From positions 62,001 to 126,000 of the forward strand of contig CAVYWS010000007.1 of assembly GCA_963772265.1 (NCBI GenBank): a stretch of 64,000 nucleotides of DNA. Direction: 5' to 3'. The position numbers and the translations under genes were made by a program. The notes under the pieces are model-generated. The model did not search any database. It was not told where the DNA came from and worked only from the letters and a program-made list of their open reading frames with translations. The stretch comes from Mayfieldus sp963772265. GTDB taxonomy: Bacteria; Actinomycetota; Thermoleophilia; Solirubrobacterales; 70-9. Below are positions 19,490 through 28,369 of the stretch, piece by piece; positions within the stretch are counted from its first letter, which is position 1; each line of letters starts with the position of its first letter.

Positions 19490-21031
19490 GTGCGGGGGCA
19501 CAGGGGACTGATCACGGGAATCGCGGCGGCCGTCTGCCTGCTCTGGGCCGCCCCGGGCGCAACCGCCCGCGACGTCACCGTCACCTCTTTCGACGGCACG
19601 CAGATAAACGCCCACTTCTATCCGGGCAACGGCGTCGACGCGAGCCACCCCGCCCCCACCGTCCTCGAGGGGCCGGGTTGGAGCTCGGCGGGCGAGACCT
19701 CGGGCGGAGGCGGCGGCACGGCGGCGGCCGGGGCCGTGTTCGCGGGGCCGAGCGGGATCGACACCTTGATCGACCACGGCTTCAACGTCCTCACCTGGGA
19801 CCCGCGCGGCTTCGGCCAGTCGGGCGGCACGGTCGAGATCGACGACCCCCGCTACGAGGGTCGCGACGTGCAGGCGCTGATCGACTTCGTCGCCCGGCAG
19901 CCGGAGGCAAAGCTTGATCGCCCGGGCGACCCGAGGGTCGGCATGGCGGGTGCGAGCTACGGGGGCGGGATCCAGCTCGTCACCGCGGCAATCGACCACC
20001 GCGTCGACGCGATCGCACCGACGATCGCCTGGCATTCGCTGCTCACCAGCCTCTTTCCCGACAGCTCGATCAAGCTCGGTTGGGGCTCGATCCTGATCGC
20101 CGCCGGCATCGAGGGCGCGACCCTGCCCGGCGGCCTGCAGGACCCGGCCGCCGCTCCCGGCCGCCAGGACCCGCACTTCTACGACACGCTCGTCAACGGC
20201 GCCGCGACCGGCACGGTCCCGCAGTCGGACCTCGACTGGTACGCGTCGAAGGGACCCGGCGATCTGGTCAACCAGATCAAGGCGCCGACGCTGTTCCTGC
20301 AGGGCACCGTCGACACCCTGTTCCCGCTCGACGAGGCGGTCGCCAACTTCAACGCGGTCCGCAGCCACGGCGTGCCGACGAAGATGATCTGGTACTGCGG
20401 CGGCCACGGCGCCTGCTTCACCGGGGAGGACGACCAGAGCTACCTCGACATGCGGGTCCTGGACTGGTTCGACCGCTACCTGCTCGGCAAGCGCAAGGTC
20501 GACACCGGCCCTCGCTTTGCCTGGTTCGACGACAACAGCGCCCTGCGGACCAGCAACGACTATCCGCTGAACCCGGCCGGAGCGCTGAAGGCGACCGGAT
20601 CGGGGACGCTGCCGCTGGTCCCCGGACAGGGCAGCGGCGCATTGATCTTCGCCACCCAGGCCGCGAACGCGGTCAACGTCGGCATCCCCGGGCCGGCGAT
20701 CGCCTCGAACGTGGTCGGGGCGCCGAAGCTGTCGCTGACCTACAGCGGCCTCGCGGCGCCGGCGAAGACGTTCGTCTACGCGCAGATCGTCAATCCGCGC
20801 AGCGGCTACGTGCTCGGCAACATCTCCACCCCGATCCCGATCGTGCTCGACGGCCTCCCCCACACGATCAGCCGCTCGCTGGAGATGATCGCCGCGCGGG
20901 CCCCGGCCGGCGGCGGCTACACGCTGCAGCTCACACCCTCGTCGAGCCTCTACGACATCCAGCGCTCGGCCGGGGCGGTCAACTTCTCCTCGGTCGGCAT
21001 CCAGCTGCCGCTCGGCAACCCGGTCGGCTAG
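19490..21031 (+). CDS. Secreted X-Pro dipeptidyl-peptidase/CocE-like hydrolase
   Basis: 513 residues from GTG 19490, which lies 7 bases behind a TAGCTT hexamer; TTG 19481 is an alternative. A signal peptide (LITGIAAAVCLLWAAPGATA) precedes an alpha/beta hydrolase: DPRGFGQSGGTV, the serine elbow GMAGASYGGGIQ (about 155), an acid in LQGTVDTLFPLDE (about 270) and His in WYCGGHGACF (about 302). The C-terminal jelly-roll-like region (from about 375) matches the PepX_C type. The enzyme probably hydrolyses an ester or peptide outside the cell; substrate unknown. Confidence 0.82.
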   Translation: MRGHRGLITGIAAAVCLLWAAPGATARDVTVTSFDGTQINAHFYPGNGVDASHPAPTVLEGPGWSSAGETSGGGGGTAAAGAVFAGPSGIDTLIDHGFNVLTWDPRGFGQSGGTVEIDDPRYEGRDVQALIDFVARQPEAKLDRPGDPRVGMAGASYGGGIQLVTAAIDHRVDAIAPTIAWHSLLTSLFPDSSIKLGWGSILIAAGIEGATLPGGLQDPAAAPGRQDPHFYDTLVNGAATGTVPQSDLDWYASKGPGDLVNQIKAPTLFLQGTVDTLFPLDEAVANFNAVRSHGVPTKMIWYCGGHGACFTGEDDQSYLDMRVLDWFDRYLLGKRKVDTGPRFAWFDDNSALRTSNDYPLNPAGALKATGSGTLPLVPGQGSGALIFATQAANAVNVGIPGPAIASNVVGAPKLSLTYSGLAAPAKTFVYAQIVNPRSGYVLGNISTPIPIVLDGLPHTISRSLEMIAARAPAGGGYTLQLTPSSSLYDIQRSAGAVNFSSVGIQLPLGNPVG

Positions 21032-21040
21032 CCACGCCAC

Positions 21041-21055
21041 GGGCGGCAAAACCGC
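21041..21055 (+). terminator. Short hairpin after the X-Pro-peptidase-like gene
   Basis: GGCGG-CAAAA-CCGCC lies 10 bases after the stop codon, without a U-tract, as common for actinobacterial terminators. A TAGGTT -10 (21064-21069) for the next gene follows, 7 bases before its ATG. Confidence 0.4.
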
Positions 21056-21076
21056 CGCAGCGGTAGGTTTTGGGCG

Positions 21077-22339
21077 ATGGACTTCTCGCCGTCGCCGCAG
21101 GTCGAAGAGCTGCTGGAGCGGATCCGCGCGTTCATGGACGAGCACGTCTACCCCAACGAGCGCGAGGCGTCGGTGGCGCTGGACGACGAGGTCGCGCCGG
21201 GCGTCGCCTATCCGGCGATCGTGCGCGAGGTCCGCGAGCGGGCCCGCGCCGACGGGCTATGGAACCTGTTCATGCCCGACGAGCGCTACGGCCCCGGGCT
21301 CGCGAACTGGGAGTACGGGATCCTCTGCGAGGAGATGGGGCGCAGCCCGGTGCTGGCGCCGATGGCCTTCAACTGCTCGGCACCCGACACCGGCAACATG
21401 GAGATCCTCGCCGAGCACGGCACCGACGAGCAGAAGGACGAATGGCTGCAGCCGCTGCTCGAGGGCGAGATCCGCTCCTGCTTCTCGATGACCGAGCCCG
21501 AGGTCTCCGGATCGGATCCCACCGGCCTGCGGGCGAGTGCCGAGCTCGATGGCGACGAGTGGGTGATCAACGGGCACAAGTGGTTCACCTCGGGGGCGGT
21601 AGGCGCCTCGCTGGCGATCGCGATGGTCGTCACCGAGCCCGAGGGGCATCCCTACGCCCGCGCGAGCATGATCCTCGTCCCCGTCGACAACCCGGGCTTC
21701 GACCTGGTCCGGCCGATCCCGGTGATGGGCCATGACAAGGGCCCCGGCCACTGCGAGATCCGCTACGAGAACTGCCGGGTCCCGGCCGCGAACCTGCTCG
21801 GCGAGCGCGGGATGGGCTTCGTGATCGCCCAGGACCGGCTCGGGCCGGGGCGGATCCACCACTGCATGCGCGCGATCGGGACAGCCGAGCGGGCGCTGGA
21901 GATGATGTGCGACCGCGCCAACTCGCGCGAGGCCTTCGGCGGACCGCTTGCCGACAAGCAGTTCATCCAGGACTTCATCGCCAAGTCGCGGATGGAGATC
22001 GACCAGGCCCGCCTTCTGACCCTCTACGCCGCCTGGAAGATGGACACCGAGGGAAAGCGCGCCGCCCGCCAGGCGATCTCGCAGATCAAGGTCGTCGCCG
22101 CGAACGTGGTGATGGACGTGCTCGATCGCGCGATCCAGACCCACGGCAGCCTCGGGATGACCGAGGACACGCCGCTGGCGGCGATGTGGCGCTTCTCCCG
22201 CATGCTGCGCCTCGCCGACGGCCCCGACGAGGTCCACAAGATGGTGATCGCGCGCCGGGAGCTGAACCGGCGCGCGAAGGCGGCGGCGGGCGACGCGGAG
22301 TCAGACGGCGCCACGGCCCCGCAGCCGGCGAAGGCCTAG
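21077..22339 (+). CDS. Acyl-CoA dehydrogenase
   Basis: 420 residues. FAD- and substrate-binding motifs are in order: CFSMTEPEVSGSDPTGL (about 136), WVINGHKWFTSGAV (about 162), GMGFVIAQDRLGPGRIHHCMR (about 248-268, quoted in part), and the helical C-terminal domain with REAFGGPLADKQFIQDFIA and IQTHGSLGMTEDTPLA (catalytic-loop region). The type resembles the ACAD10/11-like and branched or hydroxy-acyl dehydrogenases. It meets the APH-like gene convergently; ACAD10/11 of animals fuse these same two activities, so a shared pathway is likely. Confidence 0.9.
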   Translation: MDFSPSPQVEELLERIRAFMDEHVYPNEREASVALDDEVAPGVAYPAIVREVRERARADGLWNLFMPDERYGPGLANWEYGILCEEMGRSPVLAPMAFNCSAPDTGNMEILAEHGTDEQKDEWLQPLLEGEIRSCFSMTEPEVSGSDPTGLRASAELDGDEWVINGHKWFTSGAVGASLAIAMVVTEPEGHPYARASMILVPVDNPGFDLVRPIPVMGHDKGPGHCEIRYENCRVPAANLLGERGMGFVIAQDRLGPGRIHHCMRAIGTAERALEMMCDRANSREAFGGPLADKQFIQDFIAKSRMEIDQARLLTLYAAWKMDTEGKRAARQAISQIKVVAANVVMDVLDRAIQTHGSLGMTEDTPLAAMWRFSRMLRLADGPDEVHKMVIARRELNRRAKAAAGDAESDGATAPQPAKA

Positions 22340-23391
22340 CCGAGCCGGGCCTCGGCCTCGGCGGCCGCGGCCGCCAGGTCCTCGACCGACTTCGCGAACT
22401 GCTGGAAGCCCTGTTCGGCCTTGCCGTAGCCGCCGGCCGCGTAGCGCGAGTAGACCCCCTCGAGGATGATCGCCAGCTTCCAGCGAGCCAGCGCGACGTA
22501 GAAGTCCAGCTCCGAGAGGTCGCGGCCGGAGCGCTCGGCGTAGCGCTGCATCAGCTCGTCGCGGGTCGGAAAGCCCGCCGCAAGTGTCGGCGGCTGCATC
22601 AGCGCCGTCAGCTGGTCGCCGGGCTGGGCCCAGTAGACGAACAGCATCCCGACGTCGGCGAGCGGGTCGCCGAGGGTGCAGAGCTCCCAGTCGACAACCG
22701 CGGCGACCTCGCCGGAATCGGCGAGGATCATGTTGTCGAGCCGGTAGTCGCCGTGGACGATCGTCGCCGGGCCCTGCTCTGGGATCCGGGCGACGAGGCG
22801 GTCGTGGACCTCGTCGACGACCGGCAGCTCGCGGGTCTTCGACTTGCGCCACTGCCCCTGCCAGCGGTGAAGCTGGCGGGCGACGTAGTCCTCCCGCTTG
22901 CCGAGGTCGCCGAGCCCGGCCGAATCGACGTCGACCGCATGGATGTCGACCAGGGTGTCGGCGACACGCTCGCCTATCGCTCCCCGCTCTGACTCGTCGA
23001 AGTGCTCCTCCGCCTCGGCCTGGGAGCGCAGGATCGGGCCCTCGACGAACTCCATGACGTAGAACGGCGCCTCGTTTACCGACTCGTCCTCGCAGAAGCC
23101 TGCGATCGGGGCAACCGGCACCTCGGTCGCGGCCAGCGCCGAGACGACCTTCTGCTCGCGGCCCATGTCGTGGGCGGAGCCGAGACGCTTGCCGAGCGGC
23201 GGCCGCCGCAGGGCCCAGCGCCGGCCGTTGGCGTCGCTGACCTCGTAGGTCAGGTTGGAATGTCCGCCGGAGATCTTGCGAAACGAGAGCGGCAGCTCGC
23301 TGCCCGCGATGTTGGCCTCGAACCAGCCCTCGACCCCGGCCCGGTCGATGCCGTCGGGGGCCTCGGTGGTCGGTGTAGCCTCATCGGCCAT
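22336..23391 (-). CDS. Phosphotransferase of the APH/ACAD10-like family
   Basis: 351 residues. Kinase-like fold: FRKISGGHSNLTYEV (nucleotide loop), WALRRPPLGKRLGSAHDMGRE, the catalytic loop IVHGDYRLDNMIL (about 210-222) and the metal-binding VVDWELCTLGDPLADVG (about 232-248). This is the group found with acyl-CoA dehydrogenases, proposed to phosphorylate 4-hydroxyacyl-CoA before dehydrogenation, and here it adjoins one. Its stop overlaps the ACAD gene by four bases. A TATGCT hexamer 9 bases upstream of the ATG could give a near-leaderless transcript. Confidence 0.85.
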   Translation of the reverse strand: MADEATPTTEAPDGIDRAGVEGWFEANIAGSELPLSFRKISGGHSNLTYEVSDANGRRWALRRPPLGKRLGSAHDMGREQKVVSALAATEVPVAPIAGFCEDESVNEAPFYVMEFVEGPILRSQAEAEEHFDESERGAIGERVADTLVDIHAVDVDSAGLGDLGKREDYVARQLHRWQGQWRKSKTRELPVVDEVHDRLVARIPEQGPATIVHGDYRLDNMILADSGEVAAVVDWELCTLGDPLADVGMLFVYWAQPGDQLTALMQPPTLAAGFPTRDELMQRYAERSGRDLSELDFYVALARWKLAIILEGVYSRYAAGGYGKAEQGFQQFAKSVEDLAAAAAEAEARLG

Positions 23392-23405
23392 TCGCGCCCA
23401 AGCAT

Positions 23406-24035
23406 ATGACCGATGCCCCGACACCAAAGACCCTGCTGGTCGACTTCGGCGGAGTCCTGACCACCGACATCTGGTCGAGCTTCGCTGCCTTCTGCGACCA
23501 GCGCGGCCTCGAGCCCGGCGCCGCCAAGCGGCTCTTTCGCGAGAACCCCGAGGCCCTGGCGGCACTTCGCGGGCTGGAAACCGGCGAGGTCGAGTCGCCG
23601 GATTTCGAGCGGCGCTTCGCGCAGCTGCTCGGAGACCGAGCCGGAGGGCCTGATCGAGGGCCTGTTCGCCGGCCTGCAGCCGCTGGAGCCGATGGTCGAG
23701 GCGGTGCGCGGGTTCCGGGCCGCCGGGGTTCCGACCGGACTGGTCTCCAACTCCTGGGTCATGGACCACTACACCGAGCCCAGATCCGCGCCCTCTTCGA
23801 CGAGGTCGTGATCTCGGCCGAGGTCGGGATGTACAAACCTGAGCCCGAGATCTTTCTGCTCGCCGCGGAGCGGCTCGGAGCGGATCCAACCGACTGCGTC
23901 TTTGTCGACGACCTGCGCGAGAACTGCGCCGGGGCCGAAGCGGTCGGGATGACAGCCGTGCTTCACCGCGACGCGGAGAAGACGATCGCCCGACTCGAGG
24001 AGCTGCTGGGAGTGGAGCTGGCCGGACCCGGCTAG
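23406..24035 (+). CDS. HAD-superfamily hydrolase (subfamily IA), two compensating frameshifts
   Basis: About 209 residues. LLVDFGGVLTTDIW holds the nucleophile motif (with Gly where the second Asp usually stands, as in several HAD-IA-v3 members). The frame slips near 23633 and returns near 23782; the middle frame encodes LVSNSW (motif II), and the last part has MYKPEPEIFLLA (motif III Lys) and CVFVDDLRENCAGAEAVGM (motif IV). It resembles the X1/epoxide-hydrolase-N-terminal HAD phosphatases. Only 14 bases separate it from the divergent phosphotransferase. Confidence 0.75.
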   Translation: MTDAPTPKTLLVDFGGVLTTDIWSSFAAFCDQRGLEPGAAKRLFRENPEALAALRGLETGEVESPDFERRFAQLLGDRAGGPDRGPVRRPAAAGADGRGGARVPGRRGSDRTGLQLLGHGPLHRAQIRALFDEVVISAEVGMYKPEPEIFLLAAERLGADPTDCVFVDDLRENCAGAEAVGMTAVLHRDAEKTIARLEELLGVELAGPG

Positions 24036-24706
24036 CCGAGGGCGCCGACGGCGCCGTCGAGGGTGTTGTTCACCGTTCCGCCGAGTCCGCCGGGAAGGGT
24101 GTCGAGCGGGCTGGTTCCGTCGCCGCCGCCGCCTCCGCCGCCACCGCCGCCTGGGGTGGGAGCGCCGGGGAGGCTGGGGACGCCGGGAACTTCGGGGAGC
24201 GGAATCTGGAGGCCGGGATCGCCGCCGTCAGGGTTGGTGCCGGTCGGATCGGGAAGCGTCGTGCCACCGCCTGTCGTGCCAGTGGTGCCGGGGCCGGTCG
24301 AGCCACCGCTTCCGGTTGTGCCGAGGGGGCCTCTGCCGCCGCCGGAGCCGCCGCCACCGGTCAAGCCGCCACCGCCGCCCGAGCCACCGCCCGCGTCTCC
24401 GCGAGCAGCGCCGGTGCCGGTCGCTGCCGTGCCGGGCGAGTTGGTCGATGAGGCGCTGCCGACGAGACGCGAGAGGTGGCCGCCGGCCTGCTGGCCAGCC
24501 GCCCCGGCCGAGGGATCGCTTGGGGCGCCGGCGAATGCGCCGAGGCCGAGGAAACCGCCGGGGCCGGCGCTGAATCCGATCACCGCCGCGACGAGGACCG
24601 GAATCGAGAGAAGGGCTGCGCTGAGGATGCCTCGGGTGGCCATCCGCCTGCGCCATTCCCGGGCCAGCGTGTCGTGAAGCGTTTCTTGCGCTATTGCATC
24701 ATGCAT
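24032..24706 (-). CDS. Gly/Pro/Thr-rich membrane-anchored surface protein
   Basis: 224 residues. A basic N-terminus (AREWRRRMATRG) is followed by one hydrophobic segment (ILSAALLSIPVLVAAVIGF), then about 170 residues of low-complexity Gly, Pro, Thr and Ser, including a run of ten Gly. It is presumably an extracytoplasmic, cell-wall-spanning stalk; no enzymatic domain is visible. It is divergent from the histidine kinase gene 40 bases away, which may point to shared control. Convergent with the HAD gene. Confidence 0.6.
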   Translation of the reverse strand: MHDAIAQETLHDTLAREWRRRMATRGILSAALLSIPVLVAAVIGFSAGPGGFLGLGAFAGAPSDPSAGAAGQQAGGHLSRLVGSASSTNSPGTAATGTGAARGDAGGGSGGGGGLTGGGGSGGGRGPLGTTGSGGSTGPGTTGTTGGGTTLPDPTGTNPDGGDPGLQIPLPEVPGVPSLPGAPTPGGGGGGGGGGDGTSPLDTLPGGLGGTVNNTLDGAVGALG

Positions 24707-24746
24707 AGCCGCCCGCCGTTAGTGTAAAGCGAGGGAGGCCTTCTGT

Positions 24747-26564
24747 GTGAACCCATCGCTCGCTAACCGGCTCAGGATTGGCTTTGCAATCACATTTGCG
24801 CTGCTCGCAGGCGTAACTGTGATCGGTGTCGAGCGCCTCTTTCAGCTCCGCCATGACTACGAGGGGTCGAACAACACGGCCTGGCAGGTGCAGATCGACG
24901 GCGAGCACATGTCGCAGGGGTTCCTCGGCGAGCAGTCGGCGATCCTCTTCCAGGCGCCAACCGATCGCGCCGGGGCGCGCGAGCGCTATCAGACCAACGC
25001 CGCGAGCTCCGACGCGGCCGCGGAAGACGCACGCAACCTGACTGACGAAGGGAGCCGCTTCCGCGCCAACGTCGACCGGGCGGTGGCCGCGGAGCGCACC
25101 TGGCGCAACGAGGTCGCCGAGCCGGCCCTTGCCGGACACGCGGTGCCGCCGGCCCGGCAGCGCGCCGTCGCGACCCCGGTCGGGGAGGCGAGCGACGCCC
25201 TGATCAGCAGCCAGGTCCAGGAGCGGCGCGACCTGCGCGACAAGGTCAACGACGACACCCGCAAGACGGCGCTGCTCGTCGGCGTCGGGCTGATCTCGGG
25301 CCTGATCGCCGCGATCCTTCTGTTCTCGGGCCTGATCGCCTCGATGCGACGACCGCTGGAGCGGCTCGTATATGCGTCCGGGAAGCTGGCCGAGGGCGAC
25401 CTGCAGACCAGGGTCGAGGTCGGCGGCCCGGCCGAGACCGCGACCCTCGGCAACGCCTTCAACGAAATGGCCGACGAGCTGCAGGGGGCCTATCGCGGCA
25501 TCGAGGAAAGCCGAAGACGCCTGCAGGTGACGATGGAGAGCCTCGGAGACGGCGTGATCACGATCGACTCCAAGGGCGTGGTGTCCGATGCGAACCCGGC
25601 AGCGCGGCGGCTGATGTCAGGAGCGACGATCGGCTCCTCGATCCGAGACGTGCTGGTCTCAAACGAGGTCACGCCGCGAAAGGTCGAGCGCCTGCTGGCC
25701 GGGCTGGAGCGCGACGAGCTGCGAATCGGGGAGGGCAGCACCGAGCTTGCGATCACCGGCTCACCGATGGGCACCCCGGAGGGCGGCAGCGTGCTCTCGG
25801 TGCGTGACGTCTCCGAGCGCGCCCGGCTGGAGCGGATGAAGGACGAGTTCGTGCTCACCGCGTCGCACGAGCTGCGCAGCCCGCTGACCTCGGTGCAGGG
25901 ATTCGCCGAGCTTCTGATGCTGGAGAAGGACCAGCTTTCCGAGAAGCACTCGGAGACGGTCGAGATCATTCTCGACAACACCCGCCACCTGGTCCGCCTG
26001 CTCAACGACCTCCTCGACCTCGCCCGCAGCGACGCCGGCAGGCTGACGATCAACCCGGTTCGCTCCGAGGTCGGCCCGATCGTCGCCGGAGCGGCGCGCC
26101 TGATCATGGGCCTGACCAACTCGCGCCAGCAGCGGCTCGAGGTCGAGATCGAGTCCGACCTACCCCAGGTGAGCGTCGAGCCGGACCGGATCATGCAGGT
26201 GCTCGTCAACCTGCTCACCAACGCAACCGAGTACTGCCCGGAGGGCTCGACTATCAAGGTCACCGCCTCGGCGGTCGGCTCGGAGGTCGAGGTCGCGGTA
26301 TCAGACGACGGCCCCGGGATCCCCGCCGACCAGATCGACCACGTCTTCGACCGCTTCACGCGCGGAGAGGCGGGGATGACCCAGCGCGTCGGCGGGACCG
26401 GGTTGGGACTCGCGATCGCGAGGTCGCTGATCGAATTGCACGGCGGAGCAATAGGTGTCACATCCAAGGAGGGCGACGGCACCACCTTCAGGATCGTCCT
26501 CCCTGCCCTCCCCGATCGGGAGGCAGTCGAGGAGCCGGCCGCGGCTGCGGTCGAGAGTTCATGA
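24747..26564 (+). CDS. Membrane sensor histidine kinase (HAMP-PAS-HisKA-HATPase)
   Basis: 605 residues from a GTG with GAGGGAGG eight bases upstream. Order: TM1 (about 10-27), an extracytoplasmic helical sensor (about 28-170, rich in charged residues), TM2 (about 172-197), HAMP, a PAS domain (LGDGVITIDSKGVVSDANPA, about 265-290), HisKA with the phospho-accepting His in TASHELRSPLTS (about 373), and HATPase with NLLTNATEY (N box), DDGPGIP (G1), FDRFTRG (F) and GTGLGLAIA (G2). It phosphorylates a partner, almost surely the response regulator whose gene overlaps its stop codon. Confidence 0.93.
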   Translation: MNPSLANRLRIGFAITFALLAGVTVIGVERLFQLRHDYEGSNNTAWQVQIDGEHMSQGFLGEQSAILFQAPTDRAGARERYQTNAASSDAAAEDARNLTDEGSRFRANVDRAVAAERTWRNEVAEPALAGHAVPPARQRAVATPVGEASDALISSQVQERRDLRDKVNDDTRKTALLVGVGLISGLIAAILLFSGLIASMRRPLERLVYASGKLAEGDLQTRVEVGGPAETATLGNAFNEMADELQGAYRGIEESRRRLQVTMESLGDGVITIDSKGVVSDANPAARRLMSGATIGSSIRDVLVSNEVTPRKVERLLAGLERDELRIGEGSTELAITGSPMGTPEGGSVLSVRDVSERARLERMKDEFVLTASHELRSPLTSVQGFAELLMLEKDQLSEKHSETVEIILDNTRHLVRLLNDLLDLARSDAGRLTINPVRSEVGPIVAGAARLIMGLTNSRQQRLEVEIESDLPQVSVEPDRIMQVLVNLLTNATEYCPEGSTIKVTASAVGSEVEVAVSDDGPGIPADQIDHVFDRFTRGEAGMTQRVGGTGLGLAIARSLIELHGGAIGVTSKEGDGTTFRIVLPALPDREAVEEPAAAAVESS

Positions 26565-26938
26565 CAAGGGTCCTGGTCGCCGACGACTCAGAGACCATCC
26601 TGCTGCTGATGCAGACGCGGCTCGAGATGGAGGGCTATGAGGTCTCCACGGCCGCCGACGGGCAGGAGGCCGTTGAGGCACTGGCCGCAGCCGGTCCCGA
26701 CGGGCAGCCCGACCTGATCCTGCTCGACGCGATGATGCCCCGGATGTCCGGCCTCGACGTGCTTCGCACCCTGCGCGGCGAGGGCAGCGAGACCCCGATC
26801 CTGATCGTCAGCGCCCACCGCGCCGACGAGACGCTGTCCGAGGCGGAGAACCTCGGCGCCAACGCCTGCATCGCCAAGCCGATCGACTTCGACGACCTGC
26901 TCGGCAGAATCGCCAGCCTGACCGGCAACGGCGGCTAG
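26561..26938 (+). CDS. Single-domain response regulator (CheY-like receiver)
   Basis: 125 residues. The ATG overlaps the kinase stop as ATGA. The acidic pair VADDSE (8-9), phosphorylation Asp in LILLDAMMPRMSGLD (about 56), Ser in LIVSAHR and Lys in CIAKPID are all present. There is no output domain, so it must act through protein contacts or a phosphorelay. Confidence 0.93.
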   Translation: MTRVLVADDSETILLLMQTRLEMEGYEVSTAADGQEAVEALAAAGPDGQPDLILLDAMMPRMSGLDVLRTLRGEGSETPILIVSAHRADETLSEAENLGANACIAKPIDFDDLLGRIASLTGNGG

Positions 26939-28359
26939 GTCCGGGCGACCTCGAGCCGGATCGGGCGCCCCTTCAGCTTCGTCCCGTCGAGCCGCTCGAC
27001 CGCCTGGTCGGCGGCGCCGGCTTCGAGCTCGACGAATGAGAACCGCTCGAGCACGCGGATCGAGTCGATCGAGTTCTCGGGCACCACGGCGCCCTCCTCG
27101 AGCGCCCAGCGAAGGTCCTCCTCGCTGATCCCGCTGCGGCGCCCCCGGTTGACGAACAGCTTCACGCTGCCCTCGGCCGGGCCCTCTCGCTCCTCCTTTG
27201 CCTCGCTGGGGGGGCGGCGGCGCGGCGCCGGGGCGTGCTCGAGTCGATCCTCGGGGGCCTCCCAGGCGCCGATGCTGACCTTCGCCTCGCGCTCGATCCG
27301 GGGGATCTCCTTGCGCTGGCTCGGGGTGACCAGGGTGATCGCGCGGCCGGTGCGGCCGACCCGGCCGGTGCGGCCGATCCGGTGCACGTAGGAGTCGGTG
27401 GTGTCGGGGACGTCGTAGTTGATGACGTGGGTGACGTGCTCGATGTCGAGCCCGCGGGCGGCGATGTCGGTGGCGACCAGCAGCCGCACCCGATGCTCCT
27501 TGAACGCGATCATCACCCCGTCGCGCTGGCCCTGGCTCATGTCGCCGTGCAGCGCCTTGACGTCAAGCCGGCGGTCCTGAAGGGCCTTGTCCAGCCGCGC
27601 CGCGCCGATCTTGGTGCGGCAGAAGATGATCGCCTGCTCGGGCTCCTCGGCGCGCAGCAGCTCGATCAGCTTCGCCGCCTTCTCCCTGCCCGGCACCTCG
27701 AGGTAGGCCTGCTCGATCGCGTCGACCGTGAGCTGCTTAGGCGTGACCCTGATCGTCACCGGGTCGTACATGTAGCTCTCGGCCAGCCGCTGGATCGGCG
27801 GCGGGATCGTGGCCGAGAAGAGACCGGTCTGGCGGCCGTTCGGGCACTGGCGCAGAATCCGCTCGACGTCCTCGATGAAACCGAGGTCGAGCATCTCGTC
27901 TGCCTCGTCGAGGATCACGTAGCGCGCGGCGGTCAGGACCAGCGAGCGGCGCGAGATCAGGTCCTTCATCCGGCCCACGGTGGCGACGACGACCTGGGCG
28001 CCGGCCCGCAGCTGGGCCTGCTGGGAGCGGATCGGGGCGCCGCCGAAGACGGCGACGATCTCGACCGCGAGGTGCTCGGCGTAGGCGCGCAGCGCCTGGG
28101 TGACCTGGATGCAGAGCTCGCGGGTGGGCGTCAACACGATCGCCTGCACCTCGTCGCTCGCGGGATCGAGGTACTGGAGCAGCGGCAGCCCGAAGGCCGC
28201 GGTCTTGCCCGTCCCGGTCTGGGCCTGGCCGATCACGTCGTGGCCGGCGAGCAGCTCCGGGATCGCCTGCTCCTGGATCGGAGTCGGCTCCTCATATCCG
28301 AGCTCGTCGAGCGCGGTCTGTATCTCGGGCGCTAGCCCCAGGTCGCGAAATGCGGACAT
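26935..28359 (-). CDS. DEAD-box ATP-dependent RNA helicase
   Basis: 474 residues. All core motifs: Q motif with PTPIQEQAIPELL, AQTGTGKTAAF (I), PTRELCIQV (Ia), DEAD (II), SAT (III), ATDIAARGLDIEHV (V) and HRIGRTGRVG (VI). After a charged linker (about 370-395) comes a C-terminal DbpA-like RNA-binding domain (VKLFVNRGRRSGISEEDL to RPIRLEVART). Such enzymes remodel rRNA and mRNA, often during ribosome assembly or cold stress. Convergent with the response regulator by a 4-base overlap. Confidence 0.93.
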   Translation of the reverse strand: MSAFRDLGLAPEIQTALDELGYEEPTPIQEQAIPELLAGHDVIGQAQTGTGKTAAFGLPLLQYLDPASDEVQAIVLTPTRELCIQVTQALRAYAEHLAVEIVAVFGGAPIRSQQAQLRAGAQVVVATVGRMKDLISRRSLVLTAARYVILDEADEMLDLGFIEDVERILRQCPNGRQTGLFSATIPPPIQRLAESYMYDPVTIRVTPKQLTVDAIEQAYLEVPGREKAAKLIELLRAEEPEQAIIFCRTKIGAARLDKALQDRRLDVKALHGDMSQGQRDGVMIAFKEHRVRLLVATDIAARGLDIEHVTHVINYDVPDTTDSYVHRIGRTGRVGRTGRAITLVTPSQRKEIPRIEREAKVSIGAWEAPEDRLEHAPAPRRRPPSEAKEEREGPAEGSVKLFVNRGRRSGISEEDLRWALEEGAVVPENSIDSIRVLERFSFVELEAGAADQAVERLDGTKLKGRPIRLEVART

Positions 28360-28369
28360 CGGGCGCTGC

